DNA of 64,000 bases from Azotobacter paspali. Its GTDB lineage: Bacteria > Pseudomonadota > Gammaproteobacteria > Pseudomonadales > Pseudomonadaceae. Shown here piece by piece: positions 61,501 through 64,000 of this stretch. The notes beneath the pieces are model-generated. The model saw only the letters and a list, made by a program, of their open reading frames with translations. It searched no databases and was not told where the DNA came from. The stretch lies in NCBI RefSeq assembly GCF_042434745.1, contig NZ_JBHLSS010000136.1; one strand, 5' to 3'. The position numbers and the translations under genes were made by a program. The stretch's first letter is position 1, and the number at the start of each line of letters is the position of its first letter.

Positions 61501-64000
61501 CCATTGCGCACTGACCTCGACCAAGACCAATTTCGGCCATACCTTTGCCGCTTCGGGTCTGGTTAGCGTGATCAGCCTATTGCTGGCGTTCCGCCACGAA
61601 ACCATCCCGGCCAGCCTGCACTGCGAGCAGGAAAATGACTATATCCGGTGGCGACAGAGCCCGTTTTACGTCAACAAGACCAACAAGGCCTGGCCAAGGG
61701 CAGGCCGCGACAGCGAGCGGCTAGGGGCTGTCAGCGCATTCGGCATGAGCGGCACCAACGCTCACGTAGTGCTGGAAAGCTACAGCTGCGAGGGCGACTC
61801 CTCGCCATTCCGACGGCCCTGCTACCTGCTTGTGTTGTCAGCCAAAACCGCTGAGGCGCTGAGGGAAAAAGTCGAACAACTGAGCGCTGCGCTGGAGCAG
61901 GGCGGTTACCGCGATAATCAGCTGCCGTCGATAAGCTATACCCTGCTGGAAGGACGGCACCAGTTCCGCCATCGTCTGGCGCTAGTAGCGGCGGATCTGG
62001 AAGAGGCACTTTACAGTCTTCAGCAATATCTGGCCGGCGAAAGACGTCCCAACCTGTTTGCCGGCAAGGTAGATCGCGAATTTTCCGCCCAGAAAACTAC
62101 CGGGCGTTATATCAATCAGTTGCTGGACGACAGTTGCAACGCTGGGGAGGGCGAAATCAGGGAGCTGTTGTTTGGTCTGGCAGACTTTTATCGCCAGGGT
62201 TACGACATCGACGGCCGGCGACTGTTTGTGGCGGCGCAGCAAGGTGCTCATGTGGTGCCGTCGCGTTTGCCGCTGCCGGGTTATCCCTTCGCCCGCGAGC
62301 ACCATTGGCCTGAAATTCGCCGGCGTCGTCAACAGCCTGCGTCCCTTGCCAGCCAGAGCATGGATCGGCTGCACCCGCTGGTGCATCGCAATATTTCGAC
62401 TCTGGCGATGCAGCGTTTTGTCAGCAGCTTCAACGGTCGCGAGACCTTTCTGGCCGATCACCGTATCGGTGATCAGCTAATCTTCCCCGGCATCGCCTAC
62501 CTCGAACTGGCCCGTGAGGCGATCGTCAGGGCCAGCGAGCTGCCACCGCAGCAAGTCACGCTACAGAACATGGTGTGGCTGCGGCCGCTGGCCTTTTCAG
62601 TCGCCGGTGGCAATAGCGAGGTCGAGTTGTACTGCGAGTTGGCCGTAAACAGCAACGACAGCCTGTCATTCAAGATTTACAGCCTAAACGGCGGGACGGA
62701 GCAACTGCACGCTCAGGGCGACGCGCAGCTGGCGGCCATCGCCGCACTGCCGCCGCAAGCGGTCGACCTGTCGAGGCTGGCCACTCGTTGTAACCTCGGT
62801 GAGCGAAGCCATGACTCGCTGTACCGCGACTTCGAGACAATGGGAGTCCGTTACGGCGTGACATTCCGCGCTGGTAGGCAAATCCGCATCGGCCGGGACT
62901 TGGTGATCGGCCAGTTGTCTGGCGAGGCGCTTGATCCCGGGATGGATGGCGTTCTACTGCCGCCGGGACTGCTCGACAGCGCACTTCATATCGCGACCTC
63001 GTTGGGGACTTGGCGACAAGGTGCCGTCGCACCGGTACTGCCTTTTGCCCTGGAAAGCCTGCGACTGTACGGTTCAGTGGAACAGGCGTTGAAAACCGGC
63101 CCACTGACTGTGATTGCTGCTTACAGTGAAGGTCAGGTTGGCAGCGCAGTCGAGAAGATCGACCTGCAGATCTGCAACGACGCAGGCGAATGCCTAGTCC
63201 AACTGGATGGCTTTAGCTCGCGCAAGATTGGCGGCGAACTGCAATCGGTCCAGGCGGAGGTAATGACGGAGAGTGACAAGGCACTCAGTAGCTTGATCTG
63301 TACGCCGCTTTGGCAACCCCTCGACAGCCCTGGCGAATTGCTGCCGGCTGACGCCAAGCTACAGTTGCTTCTGCTTGGACTGCCCGAAGCGGTGGTTGAC
63401 GGGGTACGTGGGCAGTTTGGCAATCGGGTAAGCATACTACCGGGCGCGCCTGGCGAAAATGGCGCCGCGACTTACCGAGCGGCGGCACTGTCGCTGTTCG
63501 AGTGCTTACAGCAGCTGGTCGGCGGTAATTCCAGCGGTTATCTGCAGCTCTTTGTTGGTCAAGGCCAAGACGATCTGCGTTTGACTGCGCTGGATGCGAT
63601 GCTGAAAACCGCGATGATCGAAAATTGCGAGTTGAAGGCCCGCCTAGTGGCAGCTGATCCAGAAATGGGCGATGAGGCGATGATCCGGGTGATAGGCGAG
63701 CAGAGTCGCTACCACAGTAACGAACTGGTGCGGATCTTCGCCAGCGGCAGCCTGTACGGCAGGCAGTGGCGTGGGCTGGACCCGAGACCAGCGCAACAAA
63801 ATGAGGCTATGCCGTTCCGCAACGGCGGTACTTATGCGATCACCGGCGGTGCCGGTGGCCTCGCCTTGATCTTCGCTGAACAGATCGTCGGTAGTTGTCG
63901 CAACCCGGTGCTTTACCTAGCGGGGCGTTCAGCTGTAACCCAGCAGTTGAAACAAAAAATCGATCGGCTACAGGGGCTCGGCGCCCAAGTTCACTACCAA
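55589..64000 (+). CDS. Trans-AT PKS, protein 4 (partial, runs off the window)
   Basis: 2804 codons are visible, all open. It starts at GTG 55589 with a helical segment (KIQREEISVEEAAREFEKI, about residues 11-29) resembling the protein 3 N terminus. Domains: DH-like/EI domain (55-320) with His67 but Asn232 in place of the catalytic Asp (HPLLIN) and with Gly and Pro of the HxxxGxxxxP box lost; ACP10 (GLES, Ser364); KS11 (450-870, Cys617, HGTGT intact); KR11 (1264-1500, SYAMAN); ACP11 (Ser1575); KS12 (1650-2065, Cys1811); DH12 (His2291/Asp2463); and the start of KR12 (TGGAGGLA, from about 2746). No AT or ER. The first two domains complete the KS0 that ends protein 3. The remainder of KR12 and later modules lie beyond 64000. 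Confidence 0.93.
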   Translation, partial: MDSRIRVLHRKIQREEISVEEAAREFEKIRASYRRDGAERVIQAPPATEPPIAAAVYHYDEPYLRDHQFNKRRILLGLTYASLALEHGLGQLADGEALQLKKLTFAAPIALAEGEQLEVAIRTPHREGPVFEAVCRNSPLAPWRPMASGELSAVTARRRQVDPAKLMAGMTAVEPLASIYQISEQIHIGDSYRTLEALYQRQNGGEALSRVALAASETAGSRHYSLHPLLINSAFLTVIPLLTGEQLDSNFIPFGIKSLILHRSQVPATGWISTRLVKNSGELVLFDAELYSDDGALIAEFSACSLKRVRDSRLVDGERQRDSEIPCSSEGIEEYLLAQLQALGASQIGKKQRYRNLMDLGLESVQLVNLAGRIASAAAIELGPTVFFEYPSIAELATFLWQEYRAAFTPLVAGRSETTDATPVVETSAAAEPAACRPGGAFIDSDRQQDIAIIGMQGRFGEADDLDLFWRNIWQGRELIKEVPADHWDVAPWFDADPEAHDKTYSKWGSFIDDIDKFDADFFHMSRREAQWMDPQVRLLLQSAYATAENAGVIKQLRGTHTGVFIGSCFNEYVDKITELGLPMDPYIATGSGTIAANRISFWFDFKGPSLMFNTACSSSLVALHAACVSLRNGECEMAFVGGSNLLLSSWHYRYFSTIRALSPTGRCHTFDARADGYVPGECVATLLLKPLAKALADGDPIHGVIKGSAALHGGYTPSLTSPSVAGEENVIVHAWQNAGIDPRSLSYIEAHGTGTKLGDPIEINALKRAFARYTDDCGFCHIGSVKANIGHAEGAAGIAGVLKVLQQMKHHQLPALGHFKQQNPHIKLEDSPLVIDREGCDWPDQIAPRRAGVSSFGFSGTNAHVVLEEYREQREFATHQGEMVLAPLSARNEQRLQEQAVRLLEHLTQQTPDLAALAYTLQTGREAMATRAIFMADSHEQLQQQLQALIAGEPGVDFGVASMTAEEALAAGDTRQLAALWLAGAEEEEEFDWARLYGEGPHPARIGLPGYAFARERYWLEASTATARQRETAVAETTVATYTEQWREVDELEPGAQIERLICLLGEPRLRQQLVREIHALSPQTKLVFIAADNSNGRDDDGHYRIAADDPQQLQEGLQQALSAYGESRVLYLWSMDDRRWISDNSAIVALLKAMAATAAPIDRLLLAGRAGDALERCYLESWIGIERSLDAIIAHCPVEVAIDLPESTGDDSRWLRRLWLQLSGEAAGSRLYQGERAFQPMLTPTHADPAVEPLALEQMNTLLVTGGLGKLGLLLARELSSRAKRRSDGKLNLILNGRSPLSATKQARLDNLRHDKCRIFYLQADCADRQAMAAALAEVLPQSGPIDGVIHAAGLKARGSLFDNSQADCDAVLNAKVKATLVLDELLAEQPLALICYFSSSSAMLGDMGACSYAMANRFQQAYGLYVQAGRAQRVVTINWPLWRNGGMAVGEQESTGFYLKSSGQRMLESVEGLTLLRQIIASDANQMLVLAGEPERLQQLVAKINYPAEKARAKTIAANPMTNRPRSRPELKGLSLEQSLLWDLRDLASRPLNAERHTLGEDTNLADFGFDSISLAEYAGLLSRHFSLKLTPELFFSHSTLAKVAVYLLAQHRQAVEAYYRSEVINATDQSPMPATGVASMSDASTIAIIGISGRFPGARNTDELWRLLVEGRDMVSEIPADRYDWRDYYGDPREDPGKTTCIWMGSVPGIGEFDPMFFEISPREAKTLDPRQRLLLQESWNALEDAGVGPRHLEAQRIGMFVGVEEGDFQRLASEESLTSGHNGILASRLAYFLNLTGPTMAINTACSSALVALHQAALSLRNNECEMAIVAGVNLIFSPDAFIGMTQAGMLSPDGKCFTFDRRANGMVPGEAVCCVVLKALAWAEAEGDRIYGVLRGSGINYDGKTNGITAPSGVSQQRLLEDVYRRAGINTETVEYIVTHGTGTQLGDPVEINALNDAFRGNKPGHCALTSTKTNFGHTFAASGLVSVISLLLAFRHETIPASLHCEQENDYIRWRQSPFYVNKTNKAWPRAGRDSERLGAVSAFGMSGTNAHVVLESYSCEGDSSPFRRPCYLLVLSAKTAEALREKVEQLSAALEQGGYRDNQLPSISYTLLEGRHQFRHRLALVAADLEEALYSLQQYLAGERRPNLFAGKVDREFSAQKTTGRYINQLLDDSCNAGEGEIRELLFGLADFYRQGYDIDGRRLFVAAQQGAHVVPSRLPLPGYPFAREHHWPEIRRRRQQPASLASQSMDRLHPLVHRNISTLAMQRFVSSFNGRETFLADHRIGDQLIFPGIAYLELAREAIVRASELPPQQVTLQNMVWLRPLAFSVAGGNSEVELYCELAVNSNDSLSFKIYSLNGGTEQLHAQGDAQLAAIAALPPQAVDLSRLATRCNLGERSHDSLYRDFETMGVRYGVTFRAGRQIRIGRDLVIGQLSGEALDPGMDGVLLPPGLLDSALHIATSLGTWRQGAVAPVLPFALESLRLYGSVEQALKTGPLTVIAAYSEGQVGSAVEKIDLQICNDAGECLVQLDGFSSRKIGGELQSVQAEVMTESDKALSSLICTPLWQPLDSPGELLPADAKLQLLLLGLPEAVVDGVRGQFGNRVSILPGAPGENGAATYRAAALSLFECLQQLVGGNSSGYLQLFVGQGQDDLRLTALDAMLKTAMIENCELKARLVAADPEMGDEAMIRVIGEQSRYHSNELVRIFASGSLYGRQWRGLDPRPAQQNEAMPFRNGGTYAITGGAGGLALIFAEQIVGSCRNPVLYLAGRSAVTQQLKQKIDRLQGLGAQVHYQ
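55740..56800 (+). other. Module 10, second part: enoyl-isomerase-like DH* and ACP
   Basis: A double-hotdog domain with HQFNKRRILL in place of HxxxGxxxxP and HPLLIN (Asn232) in place of HPxxxD. Enoyl isomerase domains of trans-AT double-bond-shift modules keep the His and lack the Asp, usually as Asn. Position after a DH-KR-cMT module and pairing with KS0 fit this role. A pyran synthase is the main alternative. Confidence 0.68.
56939..60440 (+). other. Module 11: KS-KR-ACP
   Basis: KS11 has NTACSSS and an unusual loop LHGGYTPSLTSPSVAGEE, not seen in other KSs of the window. The KR loop is TGGLGKLG with SYAMAN. ACP is FGFDSISL. No DH. Predicted beta-hydroxy unit. Confidence 0.83.
60535..64000 (+). 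other. Module 12 (partial): KS-DH-KR...
   Basis: KS12 has NTACSSA, VTHGTGT and NFGH. The DH box HRIGDQLIFP has Gly one position early, with PPGLLD for the Asp box. KR begins NGGTYAITGGAGGLA and is cut by the window end. Confidence 0.8.

Noticed and set aside
9957..62000. Recurrent similar blocks spaced several kilobases apart
   Set aside because: These are homologous KS, KR, DH and cMT domains, not a CRISPR array or satellite repeat.

Overview
The window is an accessory region of a bacterial genome. It holds the upstream part of a very large trans-acyltransferase polyketide synthase (trans-AT PKS) cluster with an NRPS-type start, flanked and interrupted by decayed mobile DNA. Gene style, a vapBC pair and the insertion-sequence families fit a moderately GC-rich proteobacterium, most likely a gammaproteobacterium. 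I cannot name the species. Long, fully open PKS genes beside heavily mutated transposases suggest a genome losing unselected DNA, such as a symbiont or a recently bottlenecked lineage. That is inference.

Bases 1-4583 are a graveyard of mobile elements. In order they are: the end of one IS3 element cutting another IS3 element, a frameshifted tyrosine-recombinase tail, an intact vapBC toxin-antitoxin pair, a broken ParA-like ATPase, a broken IS110 transposase, a short inverted-repeat segment, and a complete-length but frameshifted IS481 element (3569-4583) with both terminal repeats. The IS481 right end lies 15 bases before the first PKS start codon.

Bases 4599-52792 carry three giant genes. 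The second starts 63 bases after the first ends, and the third overlaps the second by 4 bases. Together they encode: a serine-specific adenylation domain, a carrier protein and two tandem SagB-like oxidoreductase domains; a non-elongating KS0-ACP module; elongation modules 2-9; and a final KS0. No AT domain is present in any module, so malonyl units must be loaded in trans by an enzyme outside the window. Five modules carry C-methyltransferase (cMT) domains. Module 4 is split between proteins 1 and 2 (KS-DH-KR | cMT-ACP).

A cytochrome P450 (52815-54275) follows 22 bases later. A decayed IS5-type transposase and a repeat-containing spacer (about 54395-55588) then interrupt the cluster. The fourth PKS gene (55589 to the window end, incomplete) begins with a DH-like domain whose catalytic Asp is Asn, then an ACP. 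Together with the KS0 ending protein 3 it forms a KS0-EI-ACP module of the kind that moves a double bond from alpha,beta to beta,gamma. It continues with KS-KR-ACP and KS-DH-KR.

Read by collinearity, the line would start from serine (possibly oxidised by the SagB pair). It would then build an alpha-methyl-enoyl, an enoyl and an alpha-methyl-enoyl unit (a dimethylated triene), then methylated hydroxy units (modules 5-7), then another diene whose last double bond is shifted, then further hydroxy/enoyl units, with a P450 oxidation. I do not recognise this exact domain order as a known pathway.
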